A stretch of DNA of 64,000 nt from Halolamina rubra. GTDB taxonomy: Archaea; Halobacteriota; Halobacteria; Halobacteriales; Haloferacaceae. The notes below the pieces were generated by a model. That model searched no databases. It was not told the DNA's origin and was given only the letters and a program-made list of their open reading frames with translations. This document shows positions 26,936 through 34,493 of this stretch, in pieces. Where the stretch lies: assembly GCF_000739555.1 (NCBI RefSeq), contig NZ_BBJN01000021.1:1-64000 (forward strand), written 5' to 3'. Every line of letters starts with the position of its first letter. Position 1 is the first letter of the stretch. The position numbers and the translations under genes are program-made.

Positions 26936-28741
26936 TCAGTTGTCGAAGCGTGCCTGCACGAACGGCTGGGCGTTCTCGATGTCGCCGAGCCGGGAGTCCG
27001 AGAGCAGCACGTGTTCGGTCTCCTCGATCGGCACCGACAGCGAGATCTCCTTCGTGCGGCCGTAACGCCCCTTCGAGACGACGACGGCGTTGACGATCCC
27101 CAGCATGTCGAGCTCGCTGATGAGGTCGGTGACGCGCCGTTGGGTGAGCACGTCGGCGTCGATCTCCTCGCAGAGTCGCTTGTAGATGTTGAACACCTCG
27201 CCGGTGTTGATGTTGTGGACGCCGTTCTTCTCGAGCAGGATCGTCGCGAACAGGACGATCTTGCTCTGGGTCGGGAGCGTGCGGACGACCTCGACGACCC
27301 GGTCGAGTTCGATCTTGTCCTGGGCCTGCCGGACGTGCTGTTCCTCGACGGTCTCGGCCTGGCTGCGTTCCGCGAGCTCGCCCGCCGTTCTGAGGAGGTC
27401 GAGCGCGCGTCGCGCGTCGCCGTGTTCCTGCGCGGCGAACGCCGCACACAGCGGGATCACGTCGTCGGTGAGCGCGTCGTCCTTGAACGCCACGTCCGAA
27501 CGGTGCTGGAGGATGTCCCGGAGCTGGTTGGCGTCGTACGGCGGGAACACGATCTCCTCCTCGCCGAGGCTCGACTTGACCCGCGGGTCGAGGAAGTCGG
27601 TGAACTTCAGGTCGTTGGAGATCCCCATGATCGAGATGCGGGAGGTCTCGAGCTCTGAGTTCATCCGGGAGAGGTTGTACAGCGTGTCGTCGCCGGACTT
27701 CTCGACGAGCTTGTCGATCTCGTCGAGCATGATCACGACCACGCGCTCGTGGTAGTCGATGGCGTCGAAGAACTTGGTGTAGACGCGGTCGGTGGGCCAC
27801 CCGGTCATCGGTACCTCCTCCATCTCGTCGCGGTCGGCTTCGAGCTCGGCGATCTCCTCGTCGACGGCCTCGACGTCGTCGAACTCGGTGTCCGCGAGCG
27901 CGGCGTCGTCGCCGTCGGTCGCGGCCGAGCGGAGCTCGCGGAGCTCCTCGAGGCGGTCGGTGACGATCTCGCGGTTCTTCTCGATGAACTTGTTCGCGAG
28001 CTGGGCGAGCACGCGGTACTGCGTGTCGGTGATCTCGCAGTTGATGTACTCCACCTCGCAGGGCACGTCGTACTTCTGGGAGGTGGACTCGAGCTCCTGG
28101 CTCACGAACTTCGCGCTCGCGGTCTTCCCGGTCCCCGTCTTCCCGTAGATGAGGATGTTCGACGGCGTGTCCCCGCGCAGCGCGGAGACCAGGATCGTCG
28201 CCATCTGGTTGATCTGGTCCGTCCGGTGAGGGAGCTCGTGGGGCGTGTAGGAGGGCCGGAGCACCTCCTTGTTGCTGAAGATCGGCTCGCCCGCCATCAG
28301 GTCGTCGAACAGCCCCTGGCTGTCGCCGTCGTCCTCGAGCATCCGGTCGATGTCGACGCCGCCGGTGTCGAGGTCGACCGAGCTGTCGACGCTGTCGATC
28401 GAGCCGTCGGTCACGGCGTCGCTCCCGGTGTCGAGAACCGAGGCGGGATCCGTCCCGTCGCCAGTTCCCTCCTCCACGTTCTCGCCGCTGTCGGTCGTTT
28501 CCGTCGCCGACGGATCCGCGGTTGGGTCCGTGCCGTCGTCGAGGTTAGTCCCGCTGTCCCCGTCCGTCTCGCTGTCGGCGTCGATCTCGTCGGTCGGTTC
28601 GCTGTCCGCGCCGTCCCCGGGCGTGGCGTCCGCGTCCTCGGCCCCGGTGTCGTCGCCGCCGTCACTGCCGTCGACAGTCCGCGGGCTATCGTTCGGATCG
28701 TCCGCTTCCTCCGCCGCACCTGTGTCGTCGGTGTCGTTCAT
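26936..28741 (-). CDS. orc1: Origin-recognition initiator Orc1/Cdc6
   Basis: A 601-residue initiator that binds ORB sites and loads the MCM helicase. An acidic, Ser/Thr-rich disordered N-terminus occupies about 1-150. The AAA+ core follows, with Walker A IYGKTGTGKTASAKF (about 200), an acidic helical insert, Walker B VVIMLDEIDKLVE (about 334), sensor 1 ISIMGISNDLKF and sensor 2 HGDARRALDLL. A C-terminal winged-helix domain ends QRRVTDLISELDMLG...GRTKEISLS. ATG 28741 begins MNDTDDTGAAEE; upstream codons run into an ORB. It is divergent from the oap cluster across oriC, the usual haloarchaeal oriC1 arrangement. Confidence 0.95.
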   Translation of the reverse strand: MNDTDDTGAAEEADDPNDSPRTVDGSDGGDDTGAEDADATPGDGADSEPTDEIDADSETDGDSGTNLDDGTDPTADPSATETTDSGENVEEGTGDGTDPASVLDTGSDAVTDGSIDSVDSSVDLDTGGVDIDRMLEDDGDSQGLFDDLMAGEPIFSNKEVLRPSYTPHELPHRTDQINQMATILVSALRGDTPSNILIYGKTGTGKTASAKFVSQELESTSQKYDVPCEVEYINCEITDTQYRVLAQLANKFIEKNREIVTDRLEELRELRSAATDGDDAALADTEFDDVEAVDEEIAELEADRDEMEEVPMTGWPTDRVYTKFFDAIDYHERVVVIMLDEIDKLVEKSGDDTLYNLSRMNSELETSRISIMGISNDLKFTDFLDPRVKSSLGEEEIVFPPYDANQLRDILQHRSDVAFKDDALTDDVIPLCAAFAAQEHGDARRALDLLRTAGELAERSQAETVEEQHVRQAQDKIELDRVVEVVRTLPTQSKIVLFATILLEKNGVHNINTGEVFNIYKRLCEEIDADVLTQRRVTDLISELDMLGIVNAVVVSKGRYGRTKEISLSVPIEETEHVLLSDSRLGDIENAQPFVQARFDN

Positions 28742-28747
28742 TTGGTT

Positions 28748-28769
28748 ACCCCTGCGTTTCGAGTGGAAA
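28748..28769 (-). repeat. ORB 1 of oriC
   Basis: The segment starting acccctgcgtttcgagtgga is a reverse-complement ORB with the TCCACTCGAAAC core and GGGGT tail. It ends 7 bp from the orc1 start codon, suggesting Orc1 autoregulation as well as origin recognition. Confidence 0.85.
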
Positions 28770-28968
28770 ACGGCGCCCGGAACCGGTATATCCGCCGTGA
28801 ACACGCCTGCAGGACGCGATTCGTCGCGGCGGTCTCCGAACTGCCGTCCAGTTGATGCACTCGAACCAAATGAATAGGGGTACCAAAAACCTGTCCCTGT
28901 TGACGCGGCGAGTCGCAAGTGAACGGGAAATCGGCACAGTCACGGAACCTGTTCGGTAGGACCCTCCT

Positions 28969-28988
28969 ACCCCACCGTTTCGGGTGGA
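28969..28988 (-). repeat. ORB 2 of oriC
   Basis: The 20-mer accccaccgtttcgggtgga is a reverse-complement ORB (TCCACCCGAAACGGTGGGGT). It is in the same orientation as ORB 1 and 221 bp from it. Confidence 0.75.
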
Positions 28989-29191
28989 TCGCGTCGTCGA
29001 AGCCGTCACCGAAGGGCTGGCTGGAGCTCGTCGACGGAGCCCAGAGATTCCCTCGGTGTCCCCCAGTTCGCACAGAGCTGAAACGGGGGTCGCGACCGAA
29101 CTTCGCGGCGCCGACGATGCGTCGACGCCAACTCGCGGCGATCGCGTTCGAGGCCGTCGACGACCCGGCTCTCGTTCGAGCAGTGTGGACG

Positions 29192-29212
29192 GTCGACCTG
29201 AAACGACGGGGA
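29192..29212 (+). repeat. ORB 3 of oriC
   Basis: The core gacctgaaacgacgggga matches the ORB in plus orientation with CCTGAAAC and a short G run. It forms an inverted pair with the next ORB at 29227. Confidence 0.6.
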
Positions 29213-29226
29213 GGTCGAACCCCCCC

Positions 29227-29248
29227 ACCCCTTCGTTTCCAGTGGAAC
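29227..29248 (-). repeat. ORB 4 of oriC, best match
   Basis: The sequence starting accccttcgtttccagtgga is an exact reverse complement of the archaeal ORB core TCCACTGGAAACGAAGGGGT. This is the strongest ORB in the window and lies about 50 bp from the AT-rich element. Confidence 0.9.
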
Positions 29249-29266
29249 ACGGAAACGGACGGGGGT
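29245..29266 (+). repeat. ORB 5 of oriC, degenerate
   Basis: The core cggaaacggacgggggt has GGAAAC and a six-G tail in plus orientation but a weak left half. It overlaps ORB 4 by 4 bp, back to back. Confidence 0.5.
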
Positions 29267-29295
29267 GGGGTCGAGAAGCGGCAGGAACCGCCCTC

Positions 29296-29392
29296 TATAG
29301 AGGGGTAGTTTTACAACACACGACGATAGATTAGTCCGTACTGCAATCTCCATCTTTTCTTTATTGACGGAGTTGTTTGGTTAGTTATGGCT
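29296..29392. other. AT-rich duplex-unwinding element of oriC
   Basis: A stretch of roughly 97 bp is strikingly A/T-rich against a background near 68 percent GC, with runs such as gttttac and cttttctttattg. It is bracketed by ORB 4/5 on the left and ORB 6 on the right. This placement is characteristic of the site where Orc1 binding melts the duplex. Confidence 0.8.
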
Positions 29393-29433
29393 ACTCCCGC
29401 GAGCCGGCCTCCCCACCCCACCCTTCCGCCCGC

Positions 29434-29455
29434 TCTCCACGGGAAACGAGGGGGA
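29434..29455 (+). repeat. ORB 6 of oriC
   Basis: The core tccacgggaaacgaggggga is a plus-orientation ORB with a long G tail (the G-string). It lies about 40 bp to the right of the AT-rich element, facing ORB 4. Confidence 0.75.
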
Positions 29456-29562
29456 GGGGGTGTTCGGAGTCGGTTCCAGGAACCGACAACCGGTTCGATC
29501 GGGAGCCTCCCGGCGTGATTCGACCGGACTCGGCTTCGCGATCCCGGATCGAGCGAGCGAAC

Positions 29563-29583
29563 ACCTCTGTTTCGACTGGAAAC
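29563..29583 (-). repeat. ORB 7 of oriC
   Basis: The segment starting acctctgtttcgactggaaa has a full TTTCCAGTCGAAAC core in minus orientation but only a short C run in place of the G-string complement. It is the rightmost ORB before the oap genes. Confidence 0.65.
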
Positions 29584-29765
29584 GGTGACCCTCCCGCTCT
29601 CGGGGACCTTCGATATATCCGTTATTTGATAACTCGTCGGCCCGAACGTCGCCACGTCCGTCGACGCCGATCGCGGGCGACGACCCTGTCTGACGCCATT
29701 CTTAAGTGTATTGCCGGCCGTACTCCGAGTAACAGCCCCTTACTGCGGTGGGGCAGGAGATAAGG

Positions 29766-30407
29766 ATGGGTCTGCTCACGAGTCTGAAAGACAGCATTAC
29801 GCGGGTCACCGACGGCCTGTTCGCCTCAGAGGAGCCGAAACGGATCGGGATATACGGCCCGCCGAACGCCGGGAAGACCACGCTGGCGAACCGGATCGCC
29901 CGTGACTGGACCGGCGACGCGGTGGGCCCGGAGAGCCACATCCCCCACGAGACACGCCGTGCGCGCCGGAAGGAGGGGGTGACTATCGAGCGCGACGGGA
30001 AGGAGGTCACCATCGACATCGTCGACACCCCCGGCGTGGCGACGAAGGTCGACTACGAGGAGTTCCTCGAGCACGACATGGAGAAGGAGGACGCCGTCCG
30101 GCGCTCCCGCGAGGCGACGGAGGGCGTCGCCGAGGCGATGCACTGGCTCCGTGAGGACGTCGACGGCGTGATCTACGTGCTCGACAGCACCGACGACCCG
30201 TTCACGCAGGTGAACACGATGCTGATCGGCATCATCGAGAGCCAGGAGCTGCCGGTGCTGATCCTCGCGAACAAGATCGACAAGGAGGAGTCGGACATCC
30301 AGCGGATCGCGAACGCGTTCCCGCAGCACGAGACGATCCCACTCTCGGCGCTCGAGGGACAGAACATGGACGAAGTGTACGAGAAAATCGCGGAGTACTT
30401 CTCCTAA
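29766..30407 (+). CDS. oapA: Era-like GTPase, origin-associated protein OapA
   Basis: A 213-residue small GTPase. G1 is GPPNAGKTTLANR (about 31-43), G3 is VDTPG (about 85-89) and G4 is NKID (about 163-166), with an Era-like core and no KH domain. Haloarchaea conserve this gene directly beside oriC1 as the first of three origin-associated genes; published work on Haloarcula hispanica uses the name OapA, cited here from memory. Start ATG 29766 begins MGLLTSLKDSITRVTDGLF; an ATG 18 bp upstream is possible but less likely. oapB starts 3 bp after its stop. Confidence 0.9.
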   Translation: MGLLTSLKDSITRVTDGLFASEEPKRIGIYGPPNAGKTTLANRIARDWTGDAVGPESHIPHETRRARRKEGVTIERDGKEVTIDIVDTPGVATKVDYEEFLEHDMEKEDAVRRSREATEGVAEAMHWLREDVDGVIYVLDSTDDPFTQVNTMLIGIIESQELPVLILANKIDKEESDIQRIANAFPQHETIPLSALEGQNMDEVYEKIAEYFS

Positions 30408-30409
30408 CA

Positions 30410-30832
30410 ATGCCCGAAGTAACCAGCGGCGACGGCGACGGAGGACCCAACGAGGGCGAGGACGGCCCCGACGACGGCGTCAGGGTCGACATGATCAGCG
30501 GCGCCCGGATGGAGGGGCTCACCAGCATGGAGAAGATCCGGCTGATCCTCGACGGGGTTCGCGAGGGGAACATCGTGATCCTCGAGGAGGGGCTCACCCC
30601 CGACGAGGAGTCGAAGCTGATCGAGGTCACGATGACCGAGATCAGCCCGGACGAGTTCAACGGGATCGAGATCGAGACCTACCCCAAGTCGAGTTCGAGC
30701 AACCCCGGGCTGTTCGACCGGCTGATGGGGAAGGAGGACACCCAGAAGCTGACGGTGATCGGGCCGGCGAACCAGATCGAGACGCTGCACAAGGACGAGA
30801 ACCTCATCAGCACCCTCGTCTCGCGCAAGTAG
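30410..30832 (+). CDS. oapB: DUF2073 family protein, OapB
   Basis: A 140-residue protein of the euryarchaeal DUF2073 family. After an acidic N-terminus (about 1-25) the conserved core reads VDMISGARMEGLTSMEKIRL, NIVILEEGLTPDEESKLIE and KLTVIGPANQIETLHKDENLI. It always lies between the Era-like GTPase and the zinc-ribbon gene in haloarchaea. I recall that an archaeal homologue was later characterised as an RNA-binding protein partnering a K-turn RNA, so the link to replication may be indirect; treat that as recollection. Confidence 0.9.
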   Translation: MPEVTSGDGDGGPNEGEDGPDDGVRVDMISGARMEGLTSMEKIRLILDGVREGNIVILEEGLTPDEESKLIEVTMTEISPDEFNGIEIETYPKSSSSNPGLFDRLMGKEDTQKLTVIGPANQIETLHKDENLISTLVSRK

Positions 30833-30836
30833 GCCC

Positions 30837-31841
30837 GTGCCCCACGAGTGTACCACCTGCGGCCGGCAGTTCGACGACGGCTCCAAGGAGATGCTCTCGG
30901 GCTGTCCGAACTGCGGCGGGAACAAGTTCCAGTTCCAGCCGCCCGGCCGGAGCGCCGAACCCGAGGAGCCGGCCGGAGCGACTGACCCCGACGACTCGGT
31001 CACGAGCTCCCAGCCCTCGACCGACAGCGCGCCGTCGACCGATACCGGGCCGTCGACGCCGGATCCGACCGACACCGCGCCGTCGACGCCGGATCCGACC
31101 GACTCCGGGCCGTCGACGCCGGATCCGACCGACACGGCGTCGACGACCGAGTCAGCTGACCCCCTGTCGGATCCCGGCACGCAGGGCGATCTCGACCTCC
31201 CGGACGACACCGCACACGCGGCCGAGACCGCAGGTGACGACACCGGGGGCGCCGTCGACGCCGACACCCCGAGCGCCGCCGACGCCGACACGGCTCGTAC
31301 GGAGTCGGCCGAGGAACGGTACCGAGACGCCGAGATCGACGAGTTCCGGGACGCCGAGGTCGCCGACGACACCGACGCGGAGAACAGCGCCCAGCGGGAC
31401 GCGCGCTCGGCGGCGGTCAGCCCCGAGGAGATCGAGGACGCCCGCAAGCAGGTGGCCGACACCGAGACCGAGGCGGCGCCGGACGACGGCAGCCGCGGCC
31501 GCGGGACGCCACAGGGCCCCCCGGCGGAGACGCCCGCCGGTGCGGACCCCGAGGAGTTCGACCTCTCGGACACGGTCGGGGACGACGACCCGGTCGAGAA
31601 ACAGCCCGTCGCGGGCTCGGCGCCGGAGCGCGAGGAGCCGGTCGCCGACGACGACGCCGACCTGTCGGCGCTCCGGGAGGAGCTGAACCAGCAGTTCGAG
31701 AGCATCAAGATCACCGCGCCCGGCCAGTACGAACTCAACCTCATGGAGCTGTACGACCGGAAGGAGTACATCATCTCGCTCCAGGAGGACGGCCGGTACG
31801 TGATCGAGATGGCCGACGACTACGGGATCGACGAGGACTGA
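30837..31841 (+). CDS. oapC: Zinc-ribbon protein OapC
   Basis: A 334-residue protein. The N-terminal zinc ribbon has CTTC (about 4-7) and CPNC (about 23-26). A long acidic linker contains three perfect-frame ten-residue repeats of PSTPDPTD type (31051-31140) and further Asp/Glu/Ala-rich sequence. The conserved C-terminal block FESIKITAPGQYELNLMEL...EYIISLQEDGRYVIEM (about 285-330) is typical of OapC. The start is GTG 30837, 4 bp after the oapB stop. Role unknown beyond the conserved linkage to oriC1. Confidence 0.88.
   Translation: MPHECTTCGRQFDDGSKEMLSGCPNCGGNKFQFQPPGRSAEPEEPAGATDPDDSVTSSQPSTDSAPSTDTGPSTPDPTDTAPSTPDPTDSGPSTPDPTDTASTTESADPLSDPGTQGDLDLPDDTAHAAETAGDDTGGAVDADTPSAADADTARTESAEERYRDAEIDEFRDAEVADDTDAENSAQRDARSAAVSPEEIEDARKQVADTETEAAPDDGSRGRGTPQGPPAETPAGADPEEFDLSDTVGDDDPVEKQPVAGSAPEREEPVADDDADLSALREELNQQFESIKITAPGQYELNLMELYDRKEYIISLQEDGRYVIEMADDYGIDED
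31051..31140 (+). repeat. Three 30-bp in-frame repeats inside oapC
   Basis: Units begin at 31051, 31081 and 31111 with cgtcgacgccggatccgacc and encode a ten-residue PSTPDPTD repeat. Only two positions per unit vary. This is a length-variable linker, probably expanded by slippage or recombination. Confidence 0.85.
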
Positions 31842-31897
31842 GCCCGCAGTCGCCCGCTTTCAGCAACTGTTAACAGCGACGCGGCCGGAGCGGGAGT

Positions 31898-31996
31898 ATG
31901 AGCACGGCGACGAAGATCGTCACCAGCACAGTCGGCCTGTCGGCGCTTCTGGCGCTCGCTCTGGTCTTCCAGATCGTCCTCTCGAGCGGCGCCTGA
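31898..31996 (+). CDS. Small single-pass membrane protein (32 aa)
   Basis: A 32-residue frame with one hydrophobic helix (about 12-28, LSALLALALVFQIVL) after a short polar start MSTATKIVTS. Its TGA overlaps the ATG of the next gene (TGATG at 31994-31998), which strongly suggests translational coupling and that it is a real gene. No family recognised. Confidence 0.6.
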   Translation: MSTATKIVTSTVGLSALLALALVFQIVLSSGA

Positions 31997-32777
31997 TGTT
32001 CGCCGAGCGAACGCTCGCCCCGCCGGTCCAGCGACTGCACCGCGAGCTCACGCCCGAGGTCCTCGTGCTCGACGTGGAGCAGGACTTCGAGACGCTCCAG
32101 CCGGCGGTCGCCGAGGAGCTGGGCCTGCTCGTCGACGCGTTCGACCCCGCCGGCTACCCCGAGTCGTGGCTGCCGGCGGACGCCCCCGCGCAGTTGACGG
32201 CGTACGCCGGCGCGCAGTTCACCATCGGCCTCCCCGGCGACGGCACGGTCGTCTGGACCCGACAGACCGAGCCGCCGACGGTGCTCGTGAAGGCCCGCGC
32301 CGAGGGAACCCCCGAAGGGTTCCGCTCGTTCCTGCTCGCGGAGGCACTGGTCGAGATCGACGAGGGCGTGCCGGAGAGCTTCCTCCCCTTCTTCGGCGAT
32401 CGCTACGCTGACCTCGACGACGCGCTAGGTCTCGGCGGCGCCGCCACCTACCAGGTCGCGATGGCGCTGTTCGAGGCCTGGGTCGGGCTCCACACCCGCG
32501 AGCGGTTCCGCGCGTGGGCGGGCGAGCACGACGAGCTCCACGCGGCGTGGGAGGACGCCGGCGACCGCCTCGTCGGCCGGATCGAGGGGCTGCCGGGCGA
32601 GGTCGCCCGCGGCGAGACGACGTTCCCCGCCGCGACCGAACTGGCGTGTTCGGCGGTCAAACACGGCCTCGACCTGCCGGCGCCGTTCGCGGCGCTGGAC
32701 ACGCTGGCGTACCGCGACCACGGGGCGGAGTACGCGGTGCAGTGGGCCGAGAAGACGGTGACGCGCTGGCGGAGTAG
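31996..32777 (+). pseudogene. Conserved haloarchaeal protein, with one-base frameshift near its end
   Basis: About 260 residues, mostly acidic and helical, beginning MFAERTLAPPVQRLHRELTP and containing FTIGLPGDGTVVWTRQTEPP. I recognise it only as a conserved haloarchaeal family near oriC1 (possibly DUF7089). The frame as read runs on into arginine-rich nonsense after AEKTV. If one C is restored between 32759 and 32760 (gacggt-gacgcg), the protein ends naturally as EKTVDALAE and TAG at 32775-32777. I therefore place the true end there. It is coupled to the 32-aa gene upstream. Confidence 0.7.
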
Positions 32778-33063
32778 CCCGGGCGTCGACCCCGGCTACA
32801 CACCGTCCAGCAGCTGCTCGACGACGGCGTCGACGCAGGCTACACACCGTCCAGCGCCCGTTCGACGGCGGCGTCGACGCCTCAGCGGGGTTCCACCCTT
32901 TTCGACTGGTTCGTCCCTTTCGACTGGAGGCAGCGTTTCGACTGCACGAACCGTTTCGCCTGGAGATCGCTCTTCGTCTGGAACGAGCGCTTCACGTCCA
33001 CAAACGACCCCGGACGCTTCAGGTGGAACAGGGGGCAGCGGGACAGCCGGTGCGTCGCGGCCC
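32778..33063. repeat. Tandem-repeat-rich gap: two 44-bp units, then an 18-bp periodic array
   Basis: Two 44-bp units start at 32795 and 32839 (shared start ggctacacaccgtccagc). A second array follows with ttcgactgg-like motifs at 32901, 32919, 32937, 32955, 32973 and 32991, each exactly 18 bp apart, and a last one at 33018. The 18-bp unit core tttcgactgg is also the core of the ORBs, and 33015-33036 reads like a degraded ORB with a five-G tail. No protein frame across the patch looks real. It separates the convergent ends of the genes at 31996 and 33064. Confidence 0.8.
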
Positions 33064-33648
33064 CTACTCGGTGGCTTCGTAGCTCACGTTGCCGTCGTCG
33101 TCGAGGGTGACGGTGCCGTCGAACAGCTCGGCGAACGCGGCGACGGTGTCGTCGTCGTGGACCTCGCTGGAGAGGTGGAACAGGCAGACGGCGTCGTGTT
33201 CGCGCACGAGTTCGATCAGTCGCTCGGCGGCCTCGAGCGCGGCGGCCTCGTCGCCGTAGTAGGCGAGTTCGGAGAGCGAGTCGAGCGTGATCCGGCGGCG
33301 GCCCTCGGTTGTTTCGAGGAACGAGGCCACGTCCTCGACGATCCCCTCCACGTCGTCCGGACCGGCGGCGTAGTGGATGTTCGGCGCCGAGCGCCGGGAG
33401 TAGCCGCGTTCGATCGAGAGCGTGTCGAGGATCACCGCGCGGGACTCGTCGACCTCGTAGTAGTCGAGCTTCTGCTCGACCTCCCGGGCGGTGGTGCGGG
33501 TGGAGATCACCAGGAAGCGGTCGGTGTCGGCGCTGAGGAAGTCCGTGTCGACGCGGTCGGTCTCCCCGATACTCGGGTGGAGAAGCAGCAGGGCGGTGCC
33601 GGCCGGGACGGTTTCGGGTGCGCCGTCGATGGCGAGGTCGTACTCCAT
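33064..33648 (-). CDS. RecA/KaiC-fold protein without Walker A
   Basis: A 194-residue protein beginning MEYDLAIDGAPETVPAGTAL. The order of strands (LLLLHPSIG, DRFLVISTRTTAREV, AVILDTLSIERGY, RRRITLDSLSELAYYGDEAAA, AVCLFHLSSEVHDDD) resembles the haloarchaeal KaiC/RecA-like family that has lost the P-loop (often seen in HTR-like or DUF7090-type proteins). The SAPNIHYAAGPDDVEGIVEDV segment is probably a conserved loop. No nucleotide-binding motif is visible, so catalytic activity is doubtful. Function unknown. Confidence 0.65.
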   Translation of the reverse strand: MEYDLAIDGAPETVPAGTALLLLHPSIGETDRVDTDFLSADTDRFLVISTRTTAREVEQKLDYYEVDESRAVILDTLSIERGYSRRSAPNIHYAAGPDDVEGIVEDVASFLETTEGRRRITLDSLSELAYYGDEAAALEAAERLIELVREHDAVCLFHLSSEVHDDDTVAAFAELFDGTVTLDDDGNVSYEATE

Positions 33649-33769
33649 AGGCGGTGGTACACCGGCGTCGACTTGAAACTCGCGGCGGGGGCACGGGTCG
33701 GCGTCGATGCTCGGGCGCCCACCGATCTGGAGCCGAACCCGTTTTGCCGGGGACGGTCCAACCCCGCCC

Positions 33770-34447
33770 ATGAGCGTTCGCGAGGAGTTCGACGCCTGGG
33801 CCGCCGAGGGCCGCGAGCAGGGGATGGAGGAGCGCCACTGGCACACAGTGCGGCCGATACTGGCCCGCATGCCCGTCGAGGCGGGGGATACGGTGCTCGA
33901 CCTCGGGACCGGCAGCGGCTACGCGCTGCGGGCGCTGCGCGAGCGCGGCATCGGCGCCGCTTACGGGCTCGACGGCTCGCCGGGGATGGCCCGGAAAGCG
34001 GACGGCTACACCGACGACGGCGCCGTGGGGTTCCTCGTCGGCGACTTCGACCACCTCCCCTTCGCCGACGACTCGATCGACCACGCCTTCTCGATGGAGG
34101 CGTTCTACTACGCGAACGACCCCCACCACACGCTCGAGGAGATCCGGCGCGTGCTGAAACCCGGCGGGACGTTCTACTGCGCGGTGAACTACTACGAGGA
34201 GAACGCCGCCTCCCACGACTGGCAGGCGAACATCGAGGTCGAGATGACCCGCTGGGACCGCGGCGAGTACCGCGAGGCGTTCCGCGACGCCGGCCTCCAC
34301 GTCGCCGAGCAGGACAACGTCCCGGACCGCGAGATCGAGATCCCCGACGAGAGCGCGTTCCCCCACGAGGGGTTCGAGAGCCGCGAGGCGATGGTCGAAC
34401 GCTACCGGACGTGGGGGACGCTGCTGACCGTCGGCGTCGCTCCCTGA
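33770..34447 (+). CDS. SAM-dependent methyltransferase, class I
   Basis: A 225-residue Rossmann-fold methyltransferase. Motif I is VLDLGTGSGYALRALRE (about 42-58), motif II contains YGLDGSPGMARKA, followed by VGDFDHLPFADDSIDHAFSM and IRRVLKPGGTFYCAV. The substrate cannot be read from the sequence; the UbiE/methyltransf_11-like core is generic. A gttttg box at 33741-33746 lies 29 nt before ATG 33770 and supports this start. Confidence 0.9.
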   Translation: MSVREEFDAWAAEGREQGMEERHWHTVRPILARMPVEAGDTVLDLGTGSGYALRALRERGIGAAYGLDGSPGMARKADGYTDDGAVGFLVGDFDHLPFADDSIDHAFSMEAFYYANDPHHTLEEIRRVLKPGGTFYCAVNYYEENAASHDWQANIEVEMTRWDRGEYREAFRDAGLHVAEQDNVPDREIEIPDESAFPHEGFESREAMVERYRTWGTLLTVGVAP

Positions 34448-34493
34448 TCGCCGCGCCGACCCTGCTTCCTCGCCGCGGCTCGATTTCGACTTC

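Larger units (their letters stand above)
28742..29765. other. oriC1: Chromosomal replication origin, oriC1 type
   Basis: This 1024-bp gene-free region lies between divergent orc1 and the Era-like GTPase gene. It contains about seven ORB-like motifs in both orientations on either side of an AT-rich stretch (29296-29392), in otherwise very GC-rich DNA. Initiator gene, clustered inverted ORBs, unwinding element and the oap cluster together are the defining features of haloarchaeal oriC1. Promoters for orc1 and oapA must also lie here; ttcttaagtg near 29699 is a candidate for the oap transcript. Confidence 0.93.

Noticed and set aside
28862-28885. Possible extra ORB (cactcgaaccaaatgaatagg...)
   Set aside because: It has the CACTCGAA start and a GGGGT end but with extra bases between them that break the expected spacing. 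It was not counted among the seven.
29051-29078. Possible ORB around gctgaaacgggggtcg
   Set aside because: It has GAAAC and GGGGG but lacks the spacer between them and the left half of the motif, so it is too weak to list.
32882-34366. A 494-aa minus-strand frame including six-residue QSKR-type repeats
   Set aside because: The frame is antisense to the methyltransferase and out of frame with the real gene at 33064-33648. The peptide repeat merely reflects the 18-bp DNA period.
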